Source of the DNA: Shumkonia mesophila
GTDB taxonomy: Bacteria; Pseudomonadota; Alphaproteobacteria; Rhodospirillales; Shumkoniaceae
Direction: 5' to 3'
Length of the DNA: 64,000 nucleotides
Assembly (NCBI RefSeq): GCF_026163695.1
Contig: NZ_JAOTID010000014.1
Coordinates: forward strand, 87,096-151,095
Part shown: positions 53,373 to 63,017 of the stretch, piece by piece
How the letters are laid out: every line of letters starts with the position of its first letter
How positions within the stretch are numbered: the first letter of the stretch is position 1
Program-made: the position numbers and the translations under genes
The notes under the pieces: model-generated
Seen by the model: the letters and a program-made list of their open reading frames with translations, nothing else
Database searches by the model: none
What the model was told of the DNA's origin: nothing

Positions 53373-55417
53373 CACCGTCTCTCGATCAACCCCTTCAGCG
53401 CGTCCAGCGGGTTGGGCTTGGGCGCTTCCTGGGCCGGGGCGGGGCCGCTGTCGGCCGGCGCCTGGCCGCCCGGGATCAGGCCGCGCAGCAGCTCCTCGGG
53501 CTTGGTTCCCGAACGCAGGTTCTTGATCGCCTCCATGGCCTTGGCGGGGTCCTTGATCTGCTCCTTGATGGCGCCTTCGAGGTCAGGGCGGTAGGAGAGC
53601 GCGTGCCACGGCCCGGAGACGATGACCGGCACGGTGATACCCGACACTTCGGCGGCCCCGCCCTGGCCCTGGGTGGTAGCGGCCAGCTTGGGGGTGATGC
53701 GGTAGTTCACCGTGCGCTTCGGCAGATCGGCGGTGCCGGCGCCGCCGACCCTCAGCAGCGGCGATTTCAGTTCCAGGTCGTCGTTCTTGAGAATGCCGTT
53801 GGTGATGACGAAGGTGCCGCCCAGTTCCGAGAAGTCGGTCTGGCGGGTCTCGCCGGCCGAGGGGTCGAGGAAGGCGTTGGCGGCGTTGCGGATCATTGCC
53901 GCCACGTTGATGCCGGTAATCGCGCCGTTCTCGAAGGCCAGCGCGCCCTTGCCATTGAGGCTCTCGACCATGGCCTTCTGGCTGGCGCCCTTGGCCGTCA
54001 GTTCGAAGTCGGCCTTGGCGGTGCCGCTCAGGCGCCCGAAGTCGGCGGCGTCTTTCAGGAACGGCTGGGCCTGCACGCCGGAAAGCGCGAAGGTCTTGCG
54101 CATGGTGGGTACGGCGCCCGAGGCGTCGAGTGAGACGGTACCCTTTCCGGTGCCCTGATAGAGGGCCATTTCCTTGAGGTCGGCGGTCAGCCGGCCATCC
54201 TTGATCTTCAAGCCCAGCGCGCTTTGGCCGACCCGCACTTTGCCGGCGAGGATGCTTTTCACGGTGAGATCGAAGTCGACGTCGGCGGCCTTGAGGCCGC
54301 TCATGTCCATCGGCGCCTCGCTCCAGGTGGCGGGCGCGCCGCCGGCCGCCGGGCCGCTGGCTTGGCTCGGCGTCGGCTTGGCGTCCTTCGCTTCCGGCGG
54401 CAAGTAGGGGTTAAGGTCGAGGTCGCCGACGTCGAGCTTGCCCTTGACCACTGGCTTGGCGCCGCCGGTCGCGGCGTTCACCGCGCCCTTGGCGGCGATG
54501 GCGTCGAGCCGGATGTCGGCGTCCTTCACCGCGTAGGTGGCGCCGTCGACGGCCACCGTGCCCTTGAGGGTCAGCGGCCCCAGGGTTTCACCCGGCGCCT
54601 CGATCGGCTTGCCGGCCCAGGCGGCAAGGGCTCGCACCGAGGGGACGTCAAGGTCGAGCGCGCCGTCGACCTTGAGGCGGGGGCCGTTGGCCACGGTGCC
54701 AGTGAAGGCGAACTTCAGCGGATCGCCCGCCACCGAGATGGCGGCCGGGCTGGCGCCGCCGGCGATGAGGGCGCCGGGCTTCTCGGCGGAAACATCGAGG
54801 TCGATCTTTTTGTCGTGCCACACCAGCCCGCCCTTGGCCTTGAGCGGCTTATCCAGGCTCGGCAGCGACACCGTCATGTCGACGTCCTTGACCTCTTCCT
54901 TGAGCCCGCTGCGGGCGTCGGCATAGAGGATGCGGCCGTTCTCGATGCGCACGTCTTCCAGCGTCAGGCCGCCGATGGCCGGGCCGTCGGGTTGGGTGGG
55001 CTTGCCCGGTTCGGCCGGGGCGGCCTTGGCCTGATCGAAGGTCCAGTTGGCGCGGCCCTGCTTGTCGATTTCCAGCCGGATCATCGGTTCGACCAGAACG
55101 AAGCTCTCGACCTCGATCTGGCCCGAGATGAGCGGCATCACCTTGAGCCGGACCTCCAGGCTTTTCAGCGTCGCCATGTTGGCTTCCGCCGCCCCCGGCG
55201 CGTTGGCGAAGGCGACATTTTGGGCCGTCACCCCGACGCTGGGAAAGAGCGAGAAGCCGACGTCCCCACCGAGGGTCAGCGTGCGCCCGGTCGCCGATTT
55301 GACGGCCTCGGAGATCTTTGCCGTGTAGATCCCCGTCGGCACGAAAAACGGCACGGCGACGGCGACGCCGATGAGCAGCACCAGCACGGCCAGGACGATG
55401 ACGATCGTTTTCTTCAT
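53372..55417 (-). CDS. AsmA-family protein
   Basis: AsmA-like protein, 681 aa from the ATG at 55417 (MKKTIVIVLAVLVLLIGVAV), which has a strong ribosome-binding site (aggagg). One N-terminal membrane helix anchors a long periplasmic part. AsmA_N motifs include GRTLTLGGDVGFSLFPSVGV and QNVAFANAPGA; the C-terminal AsmA region includes FDLTVKSILAGKVRVGQSAL, then NGKGALAFENGAITGINVAA and FVITNGILKNDDLELKSPLL. The family is linked to outer-membrane assembly and lipid transport. It ends in a Pro/Ala-rich tail. It faces the lipoprotein gene and is separate from the downstream Kef gene. Confidence 0.92.
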   Translation of the reverse strand: MKKTIVIVLAVLVLLIGVAVAVPFFVPTGIYTAKISEAVKSATGRTLTLGGDVGFSLFPSVGVTAQNVAFANAPGAAEANMATLKSLEVRLKVMPLISGQIEVESFVLVEPMIRLEIDKQGRANWTFDQAKAAPAEPGKPTQPDGPAIGGLTLEDVRIENGRILYADARSGLKEEVKDVDMTVSLPSLDKPLKAKGGLVWHDKKIDLDVSAEKPGALIAGGASPAAISVAGDPLKFAFTGTVANGPRLKVDGALDLDVPSVRALAAWAGKPIEAPGETLGPLTLKGTVAVDGATYAVKDADIRLDAIAAKGAVNAATGGAKPVVKGKLDVGDLDLNPYLPPEAKDAKPTPSQASGPAAGGAPATWSEAPMDMSGLKAADVDFDLTVKSILAGKVRVGQSALGLKIKDGRLTADLKEMALYQGTGKGTVSLDASGAVPTMRKTFALSGVQAQPFLKDAADFGRLSGTAKADFELTAKGASQKAMVESLNGKGALAFENGAITGINVAAMIRNAANAFLDPSAGETRQTDFSELGGTFVITNGILKNDDLELKSPLLRVGGAGTADLPKRTVNYRITPKLAATTQGQGGAAEVSGITVPVIVSGPWHALSYRPDLEGAIKEQIKDPAKAMEAIKNLRSGTKPEELLRGLIPGGQAPADSGPAPAQEAPKPNPLDALKGLIERR

Positions 55418-55687
55418 GAAAAACCTCCTAGGCGCCACCAGGGGCGGCGTTGCCGATGAAGCAGGACGTTTTAGATGATGGCCTTAAGGATACCCGAACC
55501 GCCCGCTCCCGGAAACCCTCAACCCGGTTGGAAAGATGGGGTTCCCCCGTCACGGCCATGACGCCGGGGATCGCATTCAACCGTCATGCCCGTACTCGTT
55601 GCGGGCATCCACGTCTTTCTTCCTTCTATCGGCCCGGAGTCGTGGATGGCCGGAACAAGTCCGGCCATGACGGTGGAATAAATGACC

Positions 55688-57424
55688 TCATCCTGAGCCT
55701 GTCGAAGGATGGGCAGCGGGCGAGGGCGGCGGGGTCATTTCGAGGTCGCGCAGCAGGGCGTAATCCTCCCGCCTCAGATCGGCCACCATGTCCTCGGTCA
55801 CAGGATCGGCGACGCCCAGCGCCGAGAGCAGGAAGCTTCCCATCGACAGGCTGGCCTCGGCCACCTCGGGAACGGCGCCGCGCACACCCGCCGCCAGCAG
55901 GGCGTGGCGGCTGCCCAGGTCGCGGGCGCGGGCGTGGATGGCGATGCCCGGAAAGGCGGCCCGCACGGCGGCGATCAGCCGGCGCGCCTCGTTGGGTTCG
56001 GCCAGCGTGACGACCAGCGCGGCGGCCTCGCCCAGGCGGGCGGCGCGCAGCAGGTCGAAATTGCGCATGTCGCCCCAATGGACGTTGTGGCCGCGGGCCC
56101 GGCCCTGGCGGACCAGCTCGGCGTCGAGATCGTAGGCCAGGTAGGGAAGCTCCGCCTTGGTCAGCATGTGGCAGATGACGCGCCCGACCCGGCCGTAGCC
56201 GGCGATGACCACCGGGCGCTCCTGCGCCGCCGGCGCGGAGACGTCTCCCGGCGCCGGTGCCGCCTGCTTGAAGCGCGCCGCCAGCGCGTCGCCCAGCCGG
56301 GCCAGCGGCGGCGTCGCCAGCATCGAGATGGCGATTCCGGCGATGACGACGGCGAACAGCCCCTGGCCGATGAGGCCGGCGGCCAGCGCGGCGCTGAACA
56401 GCACGAAGCCGAATTCGCCAAACTGCGAGAGCAGCAGCGCGGTGCGCATCGCGGTGGCGCGCCCGATGCCGAACAGGAGGCAGAGTCCGAACAGCGCCGC
56501 CGCTTTCACCGCCATCAGCACGGTGACGTGGCCGGCGATCTCGGGCAGGTTGCCGGCCAGCGGGCCGATGTCGACGGACATGCCGACGGCGATGAAGAAG
56601 AGACCGAGCAGCAGGCCCTTGAAGGGCAGGATGATGGCCTCGACCTGGTGGCGGAACTCGCAGGCCGACAGCAGCATGCCGACCAGGAAGGCGCCCAACG
56701 CCATCGACACGTCCGCCGCCTTCATCGCCCAGGCGGCCCCGAAGACGGCCAGCGCGGCGACCATGGCGAAGGCTTCCATGTTGCGCCGGCGGGCCATCCA
56801 TCCCAGCAGGAACGGCACCACGTGGCGCCCGAACAGGACGACCCCGGCGATGGCGCCGGCCACCGCCAGGGCGTTGGTCCAAAGCGCGCCTCCGGCCGGC
56901 TCGGCATGGCCGGCCAGGATCGGCACCAGGGCCAGCAGCGGAACGATGGCCAAGTCCTGCAACAGCAGGATGGCAAAGGCGTTGCGGCCGTGCGGCGTCG
57001 CCATGTCGCCGCGCTCGCCCAGCAGCTGCAGCACGAAGGCGGTCGAGGACAGCGCGAGACCCATCCCCAGCAGGACGGATACCTGGAAGGAGACGCCGAG
57101 AACGAGGAAATAGCCGGCGACGAGCACGCCGGTTACCAGCACCTGGGCGGTTCCCAGCCCGAAAACGGCCAGCCGCATAGACCACAGCTTTCTGGGCTGC
57201 ATCTCGATGCCGATGAGGAACAGCAGCAGGACCACACCCAGTTCCGTGAATTCGCGGAGTTGGCCCACCTCGGTGGTCAGTGCCAGCCCAGATGGCCCGG
57301 CGACGACGCCGGCCGCCAGGAAGCCCAGGACCGAGCCCAGCCCAAGCCGTTTGAACACCGAGACCAACACCACCGACACCGCCAGCAGGATAGCGGCGGC
57401 CGGGATCAACTGGTCGAGATGCAA
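55688..57424 (-). CDS. Kef-type cation/proton antiporter (CPA2) with NAD-binding domain
   Basis: K+/H+ or Na+/H+ antiporter of the KefB/KefC (CPA2) family, ~578 aa. The membrane domain begins DQLIPAAAILLAVSVVLVSV and includes GVVLLLFLIGIEMQPRKLW and LGMGLALSSTAFVLQLL, typical of the family; QDLAIVPLLAL is also present. The C-terminal RCK/TrkA-N domain has GYGRVG (Rossmann) and DLDAELVRQGRARGHNVHWG. I prefer the TTG start at 57424, which has a GGGGGAG site upstream; the longer frame to 57511 adds a poorly conserved Pro/Gly-rich segment. It is divergent from the dehydrogenase gene at 57568. Confidence 0.9.
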   Translation of the reverse strand: MHLDQLIPAAAILLAVSVVLVSVFKRLGLGSVLGFLAAGVVAGPSGLALTTEVGQLREFTELGVVLLLFLIGIEMQPRKLWSMRLAVFGLGTAQVLVTGVLVAGYFLVLGVSFQVSVLLGMGLALSSTAFVLQLLGERGDMATPHGRNAFAILLLQDLAIVPLLALVPILAGHAEPAGGALWTNALAVAGAIAGVVLFGRHVVPFLLGWMARRRNMEAFAMVAALAVFGAAWAMKAADVSMALGAFLVGMLLSACEFRHQVEAIILPFKGLLLGLFFIAVGMSVDIGPLAGNLPEIAGHVTVLMAVKAAALFGLCLLFGIGRATAMRTALLLSQFGEFGFVLFSAALAAGLIGQGLFAVVIAGIAISMLATPPLARLGDALAARFKQAAPAPGDVSAPAAQERPVVIAGYGRVGRVICHMLTKAELPYLAYDLDAELVRQGRARGHNVHWGDMRNFDLLRAARLGEAAALVVTLAEPNEARRLIAAVRAAFPGIAIHARARDLGSRHALLAAGVRGAVPEVAEASLSMGSFLLSALGVADPVTEDMVADLRREDYALLRDLEMTPPPSPAAHPSTGSG

Positions 57425-57567
57425 AGCGGATTCTCCCCCTTCGGATTGCCCGGGCGCGACGATAGCACTTTTCGCGATACCGTCACCACGGGGCGGCGTT
57501 GCGGCCTTCACGCGGCGTATCTATCCTGGGGAAGCGTTTCGACGAATGAACGAGCGGAGGGACCCGA

Positions 57568-58632
57568 ATGACGACCAAGGTTGCCTTCTTCCCCGGCGAC
57601 GGCATCGGGCCGGAAATCACCGACGCCGCGCTGGCCGTCATGGACGCCGCGGGTGCCGCCATCGAGTGGGTGCGCCTGCCCGGTGGCGACGACGCCCGCA
57701 AGACCCGAGGCACCCCCATGCCCGACGAGACGCTGCTGGCCTTTCTCGACATCGGGCTCGGCTTCAAGGGGCCCTTCGCGGTGGCCATGGAAGACCCGGT
57801 CATCGTGCCCGAATGGCGGCGCGACCCGGGCAGCGGGCGGCGCCCGCGATCCTACAACAGCGCCACCAACGCGCTGCGCGGCGAGGCTGGCGGTTTCGCC
57901 GCCGTGCGCCTCGCCAGGGCCTTCCCGGGGGTGCCGGCCGCCGGCCCCGGGCTCGACGCGGTGATCGTGCGCGAGATCAGCGAGGACATCTACATCGCCA
58001 ACGAATACACCACCCAGAACGGTGCCGCCGTGGCGCTCAAGGTGATCACGCGCGAAGGCTCGGAACGGGTGGTGCGCTTCGCCTTCGAATTCGCCCGCCG
58101 GCACGCCCGCCAGAAGGTCGCGGTGGCCCACAAGGCCAATGTGCTGAAGCAGACCGACGGCCTGTTCCTGCGCACCGCCCGGCGCATCGCCGCCGAGTAT
58201 CCCGACATCGAATTCGAGGAGATCTACATCGACGCCGCCTGCGCCCGCCTGGTCGAAAGGCCAGCCTCCTTCGACGTCGCCGTTATGCCCAACCAGTACG
58301 GCGACATCATGTCCGACCTCGCCTCGGCGGTGGCCGGCAGCATCGGCATCGGCGGCGGCGCCACCTTCGGGCGGCGGGCGCATCTGTTCGAGCCGGTGCA
58401 CGGTACGGCGCCCGACATCGCCGGCAAGGGGGTGGCCAACCCGGTGTCGCAGATCCTCTCGGCCGCCCTGCTGCTGCGCTACCTGGGCGAAACGGCGCGT
58501 GGCGAGGCCATCGAGAAGGCGGTGGCCGACGCGCTGCTTGAGCCCAGGAACCACACCCCCGATCTCAAAGGCCGGGCGACCACGCGCGGCGTGACGGACG
58601 CCATCATCGAAGCCCTGGCGCGGTACCTCTAG
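57568..58632 (+). CDS. Isocitrate/isopropylmalate-type decarboxylating dehydrogenase
   Basis: NAD(P)-dependent beta-decarboxylating dehydrogenase, 354 aa. It starts FFPGDGIGPEI, then shows FKGPFAV, the catalytic Tyr region (REISEDIYIANEYT), KANVLKQTDGLF with the catalytic Lys, the metal-binding Asp stretch (PNQYGDIMSDLASAVAGSIG) and the cofactor loop EPVHGTAPDIAGKGVANP, where the HG-[ST]-AP-D pattern favours NAD. Substrate could be isocitrate, isopropylmalate, tartrate or a related 2-hydroxy diacid. Context with a TRAP transporter and a shikimate-dehydrogenase-like gene favours a catabolic, tartrate-like role. Upstream purine-rich site (cggagg). Confidence 0.9.
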   Translation: MTTKVAFFPGDGIGPEITDAALAVMDAAGAAIEWVRLPGGDDARKTRGTPMPDETLLAFLDIGLGFKGPFAVAMEDPVIVPEWRRDPGSGRRPRSYNSATNALRGEAGGFAAVRLARAFPGVPAAGPGLDAVIVREISEDIYIANEYTTQNGAAVALKVITREGSERVVRFAFEFARRHARQKVAVAHKANVLKQTDGLFLRTARRIAAEYPDIEFEEIYIDAACARLVERPASFDVAVMPNQYGDIMSDLASAVAGSIGIGGGATFGRRAHLFEPVHGTAPDIAGKGVANPVSQILSAALLLRYLGETARGEAIEKAVADALLEPRNHTPDLKGRATTRGVTDAIIEALARYL

Positions 58633-58649
58633 GAGGAGCTTGTTGTTGT

Positions 58650-58700
58650 CCTCCTCCCCCTCTCCCCCCCAATATGGGCGGAGAGGGGCGAAGGGGGGCA
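58650..58700. repeat. GC-rich palindromic repeat between convergent genes
   Basis: C-rich block (cctccccctctcc) pairs with a G-rich block (gggcggagaggggcgaagg) across a short aatat loop. It lies between the dehydrogenase and the convergent aroE-like gene and resembles the repeats at 53268, 62859 and 63840. Confidence 0.6.
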
Positions 58701-58717
58701 GGTGTGGCGCCGGCCCC

Positions 58718-59575
58718 TCAGGTGCGAATGGGGGCGGCGGACAGGGTATCGGGTGGCGGGAAGGTTTTCATCGCGGCCTCGGCGTCGACGGCGACGCCGG
58801 TGAAGATGGTGAAGGCGTCGAAGCCCTGGAACAGGAACAGGTCATAGCCCGACAGGATGTCGATCGACTTCGCCTTGGCGCATTTCAGGAATTCGGTTTC
58901 CAAGGGCGTGTAGACGGCATCGAACACCCAGCGCTGGCCGCCGATGGCGTCCACCGGGAAGGCGTTGCCGGGGTGCTGGAACATGCCGAGCGGTGTGCCG
59001 TTGAGCAGGCCGTCGGCCGTGCGGACAGCATCCTTGAGGCCACCCTCCGCGATCACCGAGGTGGCGATACCGGCCGCCTTCAAGGTCGCAGCCAAGCCGT
59101 CGGCGCGCGCCTTCTCGACGTCGTAGAGCCAGATCTTGCTGGCGCCCAGGCGGGCCAGCGAGAAGGCCATCGCCTTGCCGACGCCACCGGCCCCGACGAT
59201 GAGGGAGATCCCTGGCGACGCCTTGCCGAAGCGGTGCCGGAAGGCGCCCGAAAAGCCGCTGAAGTCGGTATTGAAGCCCTGCCAGGACTTCGGCTCGAAG
59301 ATCACCGTGTTGATGGCGCCGATGCGCGCCACGGAGGGGTCGGCGACCTCGACCTTTTTGCGTACCACTTCCTTGTAGGGATGGGTGACGTTGACGCCGC
59401 GATAGCCTTCTCTCGCGCAGCGGGCCAGGGCGTCTTCGAACTTGAAGTCGGCAATCTCGTTGGAATCGATGCGCAGATAATCGACCGGCAGGCCGTACAT
59501 CTGGCCCAGGAAGATGTGCAGGCGCGGGGCCGACGATTTCGATATCCCGGCGCCGATCAGTCCGAGCTGGATCAT
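58718..59575 (-). CDS. aroE: Shikimate/quinate dehydrogenase-like enzyme
   Basis: A 285-aa protein of the shikimate dehydrogenase family. The start at 59575 is preceded by a purine-rich site (agagga). The substrate domain has GAGISKSSAPRLHIFLGQMY and the conserved GVNVTHPYKEVV with the catalytic Lys; the cofactor side has LIVGAGGVGKAMAFSLARLG, and FDAVYTPLETEFL is the family's C-terminal motif. The NADP-selective Arg after the second beta-strand is replaced by Asp (LYDVEKARADG), which would favour NAD+. This, and its position after the dctQ-M-P genes, fit a catabolic quinate/shikimate-type role better than the biosynthetic one. Confidence 0.85.
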   Translation of the reverse strand: MIQLGLIGAGISKSSAPRLHIFLGQMYGLPVDYLRIDSNEIADFKFEDALARCAREGYRGVNVTHPYKEVVRKKVEVADPSVARIGAINTVIFEPKSWQGFNTDFSGFSGAFRHRFGKASPGISLIVGAGGVGKAMAFSLARLGASKIWLYDVEKARADGLAATLKAAGIATSVIAEGGLKDAVRTADGLLNGTPLGMFQHPGNAFPVDAIGGQRWVFDAVYTPLETEFLKCAKAKSIDILSGYDLFLFQGFDAFTIFTGVAVDAEAAMKTFPPPDTLSAAPIRT

Positions 59576-59697
59576 GGGTTTCCTCTTCCTCTTCTTGGTC
59601 TTGATGCCGGCCGGGTCGTGAGTGTGGGGGCCAAGCGCCGCGGCGGCGGGACGAAGACGACGGATCCCGTCCCGCGGTCGCCTGGCTTCCGCTTCGG

Positions 59698-60708
59698 TTA
59701 CTTCGCCTTCGCCAGTTCGGCTTGCAGCAGCTTCATGGTTTCGGCGCCGATGTCGTTGGTGTACTTGTCGACCACCGGCTTGACGGCCGCCTGGAACTTG
59801 GCCAACTCGGCCGGCGTCAGGTCGGTGACCTGCATGCCGCGTTCCTTGATCTGCTTCAGGAAGTCGGCATCCTTCTCGCGGTTCACCTTGCGCTGGAAGG
59901 CGCGCGCCTCGACGGCGGCGTCCTTGAACAGCTTCTGCTCGTCGGCGTTGAGCCCGTCCCAGAACTTCTTCGACACGATAACGATCTGCGGGTTGTAGAT
60001 GTGCCGCGTGTTGGTCAGGTACTTCTGAACCTCGTAGAACTTGGCGGCGATGATGTTGGCGTAGGGGTTCTCCTGGCCGTCGACCGTGCCGGTCTCGAGC
60101 GCGGTGTAAAGCTCGGTATAGGCCAGCGGCACGGCGTTGGTGCCGAGCGCGCCGAACAGGTCGACCATGATCGGCGACTGGATGATGCGGATCTTGAGGC
60201 CCTTCAAGTCGTCGAGCGAGGCCACCGGCCGCTTCTTGTTGGTCAGGTTGCGGAACCCAAGCTCCCAATAGCCGAGGCTGACCAGCCCCTTCGCCGGCAG
60301 CATGGCGTTCAGGTGGTCGCCGAATGGCCCATCCATGACCTTGTCGGCCTGCTGCGGGCTGGTGAACAGGAACGGCAGGTCGACCGAGGAAAAGGGCTTG
60401 GCGAGGTTCTGCAGGATGCCGGCATTTAGCACCATCATCTGCACGACGCCGCCCTGAAGTGCCGAGACGGTCTGCACGTCGCCGCCCAGTACGCCGCCGG
60501 GGAACACGTTGACGACGATCTTGCCGCCGCTCTTCGCCTTCATGATCTCGGCGAATTTCTCCATCCCGGTGACCTGCGGATGGCCCTTCTGGTTGGCGCC
60601 GGCGAACTTGACTTCATGGGCCCGGATTTCGCCGTAGGCGGAGCCGGTCATGGCCAGCACGAGCGGAATGGCCAGCCCGGCGAGAGCACGTTTGGTGGTC
60701 CAAAGCAT
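59698..60708 (-). CDS. dctP: TRAP transporter substrate-binding protein
   Basis: Periplasmic solute receptor of the DctP family, 336 aa, from the ATG at 60708 with a strong ribosome-binding site (aggagg). A cleavable signal peptide (LAGLAIPLVLAMTGSAYG) is followed by MEKFAEIMKAKSGGKIVVNV, then the family substrate-binding motif IRIIQSPIMVDLFGALGTNA, in which the first Arg (LKIRI) usually binds a carboxylate, and YTELYTALETGTVDGQENPY. Ligand is an organic acid, not defined by sequence. A much longer frame running through the permease region is an artefact. Confidence 0.93.
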   Translation of the reverse strand: MLWTTKRALAGLAIPLVLAMTGSAYGEIRAHEVKFAGANQKGHPQVTGMEKFAEIMKAKSGGKIVVNVFPGGVLGGDVQTVSALQGGVVQMMVLNAGILQNLAKPFSSVDLPFLFTSPQQADKVMDGPFGDHLNAMLPAKGLVSLGYWELGFRNLTNKKRPVASLDDLKGLKIRIIQSPIMVDLFGALGTNAVPLAYTELYTALETGTVDGQENPYANIIAAKFYEVQKYLTNTRHIYNPQIVIVSKKFWDGLNADEQKLFKDAAVEARAFQRKVNREKDADFLKQIKERGMQVTDLTPAELAKFQAAVKPVVDKYTNDIGAETMKLLQAELAKAK

Positions 60709-60785
60709 CGACTGCCTCCTTGAGTTGTGTGGCGCCCCTTTCTGCGATGGGTGCCATCGGTTGCAACGCACTCGACCCGTTTCCC

Positions 60786-62066
60786 TCAGCCGAAGAACCA
60801 GCTGGCGGGAACCGTGATGAGTTTCGGGTAAAACACGAACAGCAGCAGAATGGCGACTTCCGTGAACAGGAACGGCCAGACGCCCTTGGTCAGGTCCTCC
60901 ATGGAAAGCTTGGTGACCCCGCACACGACGTTGAGCACGGTCCCCACCGGCGGCGTGATGAGCCCGATCGAGCCCGTCACGATGAAGATGACGCCGAAGT
61001 AGACGGGGTCGATGCCCGCCATCTTGACCACCGGCAGCAGGACGGGGGTCAGCACCAGGATGGTCGGGGTGATGTCCATGCCCATGCCGATGACCAGCAG
61101 GATGGCGACGATCACCAGCATCAGCAGGGTCTGGTTGCCCATCAGGGGTTCCAGGAAGCCGGCCAGTTGCAGGGGCAGGTTGGCGATGGTGATCAGCCAC
61201 GCCGACACCGTGGCGCAGGCGACCAGGATCATCACCACGCTGGTCACCTTGGCCGAGGCCACCAGCACCTCGTAGAAGCGCTTCACCGTCAGCTCGCGAT
61301 AGACGACGAAGGACACGAAGATCGAATAGACCGCCGCCACCACGCCGGCCTCGGTCGGCGTGAAGACGCCGAACTTGAGCCCGAAGATGATGATGAAGGG
61401 CAGCACCAGCGCCCACGCCGCCTCGATCAGCGCGCGGGCGCGCATCTGGTTGGTCTGGGCCACCGGCAGCGTGATGTCGCCGCGCCGGGATACGAAGTAC
61501 CAGGTCGCCGCCAGGCCCAACCCAAGGATGATGCCGGGGAAGATGCCGGCCAGGAAAAGGCGGATGATCGAGACGTTGCCGGTGACGCCGTAGATGATGA
61601 AGGGGATGGAAGGCGGGATGATCGGCCCGATGATGGCGCCGGCCGACACCAGGCCGGCGGAACGGCCCTTGTCGTAGCCCGACGCCAGCATCATCGGCAT
61701 CAGGAGCACCGCCAGAGCCGCCGCGTCGGCGACCGCCGAGCCCGACAGGCTGGCCATCACGCAGGCCGCCATGATGGTGACATAACCCAGCCCGCCGCGG
61801 ATGTGGCCGACGCAGGCCATGGCCAAGGCGACGATGCGCTTCGAAAGGCCTCCCGCCGTCATCACCTCGCCGGCCAGGATGAAGAAGGGCACCGCCATCA
61901 GCGGGAAACTGTCGGCGCCGTTGACCACGTTCTGGGCGACGATCTGGGCGTCGAAGACATCGAGCTGGATCATCAGGGCGACGCCGGAAGCCAGCAGCGC
62001 GAAGGCGATCGGCACGCCCAATGCCATGGTCCCCAGAAGCGAGCCGACGAAGACGATGACGGTCAT
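60786..62066 (-). CDS. dctM: TRAP transporter large permease (DctM)
   Basis: Twelve-helix permease, 426 aa, the standard DctM size. It starts MTVIVFVGSLLGTMALGVPI; conserved pieces include LMAVPFFILAGEVMTAGGLS, GSAVADAAALAVLLMPMM and SAGAIIGPIIPPSIPFIIYG. With DctQ it uses the sodium gradient to move the substrate delivered by DctP. The dctQ stop overlaps its start by 4 bases; dctP follows after 77 bases, giving the order Q-M-P instead of the common P-Q-M. Confidence 0.93.
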   Translation of the reverse strand: MTVIVFVGSLLGTMALGVPIAFALLASGVALMIQLDVFDAQIVAQNVVNGADSFPLMAVPFFILAGEVMTAGGLSKRIVALAMACVGHIRGGLGYVTIMAACVMASLSGSAVADAAALAVLLMPMMLASGYDKGRSAGLVSAGAIIGPIIPPSIPFIIYGVTGNVSIIRLFLAGIFPGIILGLGLAATWYFVSRRGDITLPVAQTNQMRARALIEAAWALVLPFIIIFGLKFGVFTPTEAGVVAAVYSIFVSFVVYRELTVKRFYEVLVASAKVTSVVMILVACATVSAWLITIANLPLQLAGFLEPLMGNQTLLMLVIVAILLVIGMGMDITPTILVLTPVLLPVVKMAGIDPVYFGVIFIVTGSIGLITPPVGTVLNVVCGVTKLSMEDLTKGVWPFLFTEVAILLLFVFYPKLITVPASWFFG

Positions 62067-62587
62067 CGCGGCGCCTCCCCGGTGGCCGCCCGTTCACGGG
62101 CCGGCGCGCCGATGGCGATGGCCGGCCGGTCGGCCAGCACGCGCCAGATATCGACGAGGATGATGATGATGGCGACGACGGCGAAGAACAGGCCCGCCCC
62201 GTAGTAGACGGTCATCGACCAGTTGAGCACCGGGGTGACCACGGTCAGGTTGATCACCGACTGGGTATAGCTGCCGCTCAGCATCAGCACGCAACAGCCC
62301 AGCACAATCAGGCTGCCCAGCACCGCCATCGCCTTGGCGACCGGGCGGGGCATGTTCTTGACCACGAAATCGATGCCGATATGGCCGTGCTCGGCCAGCG
62401 CCACCGTGGCGCCCAGGAAGATGATCCACACGAAGAAGATGCGCGACAGCTCTTCTGAAATGGTCAGGCCGGAATTGAAGGCGTAGCGCAGCACCACGTT
62501 GCCGAAAACCAGGACCACCATGCCCGAGAGCAGCAGGGCAAGCAGGACCCTGGCGAGTTTGAAATAGAGCTCGCAGAGACGTTTCAT
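62063..62587 (-). CDS. dctQ: TRAP transporter small permease (DctQ)
   Basis: Four-helix small membrane subunit, ~174 aa from the ATG at 62587 (MKRLCELYFKLARVLLALLL). Family motifs: VVLRYAFNSGLTISEELSRI, FVWIIFLGATVALAEHGHIG and the two C-terminal helices. The C-terminal tail is rich in Ala/Arg. It is the first gene of the dctQ-dctM-dctP-aroE set on the minus strand and overlaps dctM. The 62588-63017 region before it probably contains its promoter and a GC-rich repeat. Confidence 0.88.
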   Translation of the reverse strand: MKRLCELYFKLARVLLALLLSGMVVLVFGNVVLRYAFNSGLTISEELSRIFFVWIIFLGATVALAEHGHIGIDFVVKNMPRPVAKAMAVLGSLIVLGCCVLMLSGSYTQSVINLTVVTPVLNWSMTVYYGAGLFFAVVAIIIILVDIWRVLADRPAIAIGAPARERAATGEAPR

Positions 62588-62858
62588 CGAATCGTTCCCG
62601 TCCTCCTCTTGGCGCGTCCTCGGAATGGGGCGCTGGATGCCGGGAGAAGGTTCCACGATCGCGAAAGGCGCATGGCCCGATCTCCCTGCGAGTCTTCGGG
62701 CCGCCGTGTTTTTTTGGCCCCGAGCGCTTCGGGAAGCGCCGGGTTCGGCCCATTGGCAGGAAGCGTAGTCGAGTTAAGTCCAGGACGTCAACGAATATCC
62801 TATTTTTTGCGTTTCATCGATATTTTTGCGCCCATTGACGATTTTCCGGGGGTATTCG

Positions 62859-62990
62859 CTCCCTCTCCGCCCTTGGGGGCGGAGAGGGTGGGGTGAGGTG
62901 GGGGAATCCCATGCGACGGCACCGCCCACCTCACCCTCCCGCGCCGTCGCGGGCCCCTCCCTCTCCCCCCTGAAGGGCAGAGAGGGGAGG
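62859..62990. repeat. GC-rich palindromic repeat upstream of dctQ
   Basis: Two inverted C-rich/G-rich blocks (ctccctctccgcccttggggg with ggagagggtggggtgaggtgg, then a second, ccctccctctcccccctgaag) lie between the FCD regulator and dctQ. The first block nearly repeats the one at 63840-63890, base for base over ~40 positions. Confidence 0.6.
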
Positions 62991-63017
62991 GAGCGGACTG
63001 TGGGAGGGCGTCAGGCC

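Noticed and set aside
54224..55459. 411-aa open frame on the plus strand
   Set aside because: It is antisense to the AsmA-family gene, with His/Arg/Gly-rich low-complexity content and no recognisable motif.
55709..57571. 620-aa open frame on the plus strand
   Set aside because: It is antisense to the Kef antiporter and very rich in Gln, His and Gly.
59698..62097. 799-aa frame covering dctP and upstream sequence
   Set aside because: Only the last 336 residues are DctP; the rest is a shadow of dctM, and a good start with ribosome-binding site exists at 60708.
60720..62204. 494-aa open frame on the plus strand
   Set aside because: It is antisense to dctM, with a Gln/His/Asp-rich composition typical of a shadow frame.
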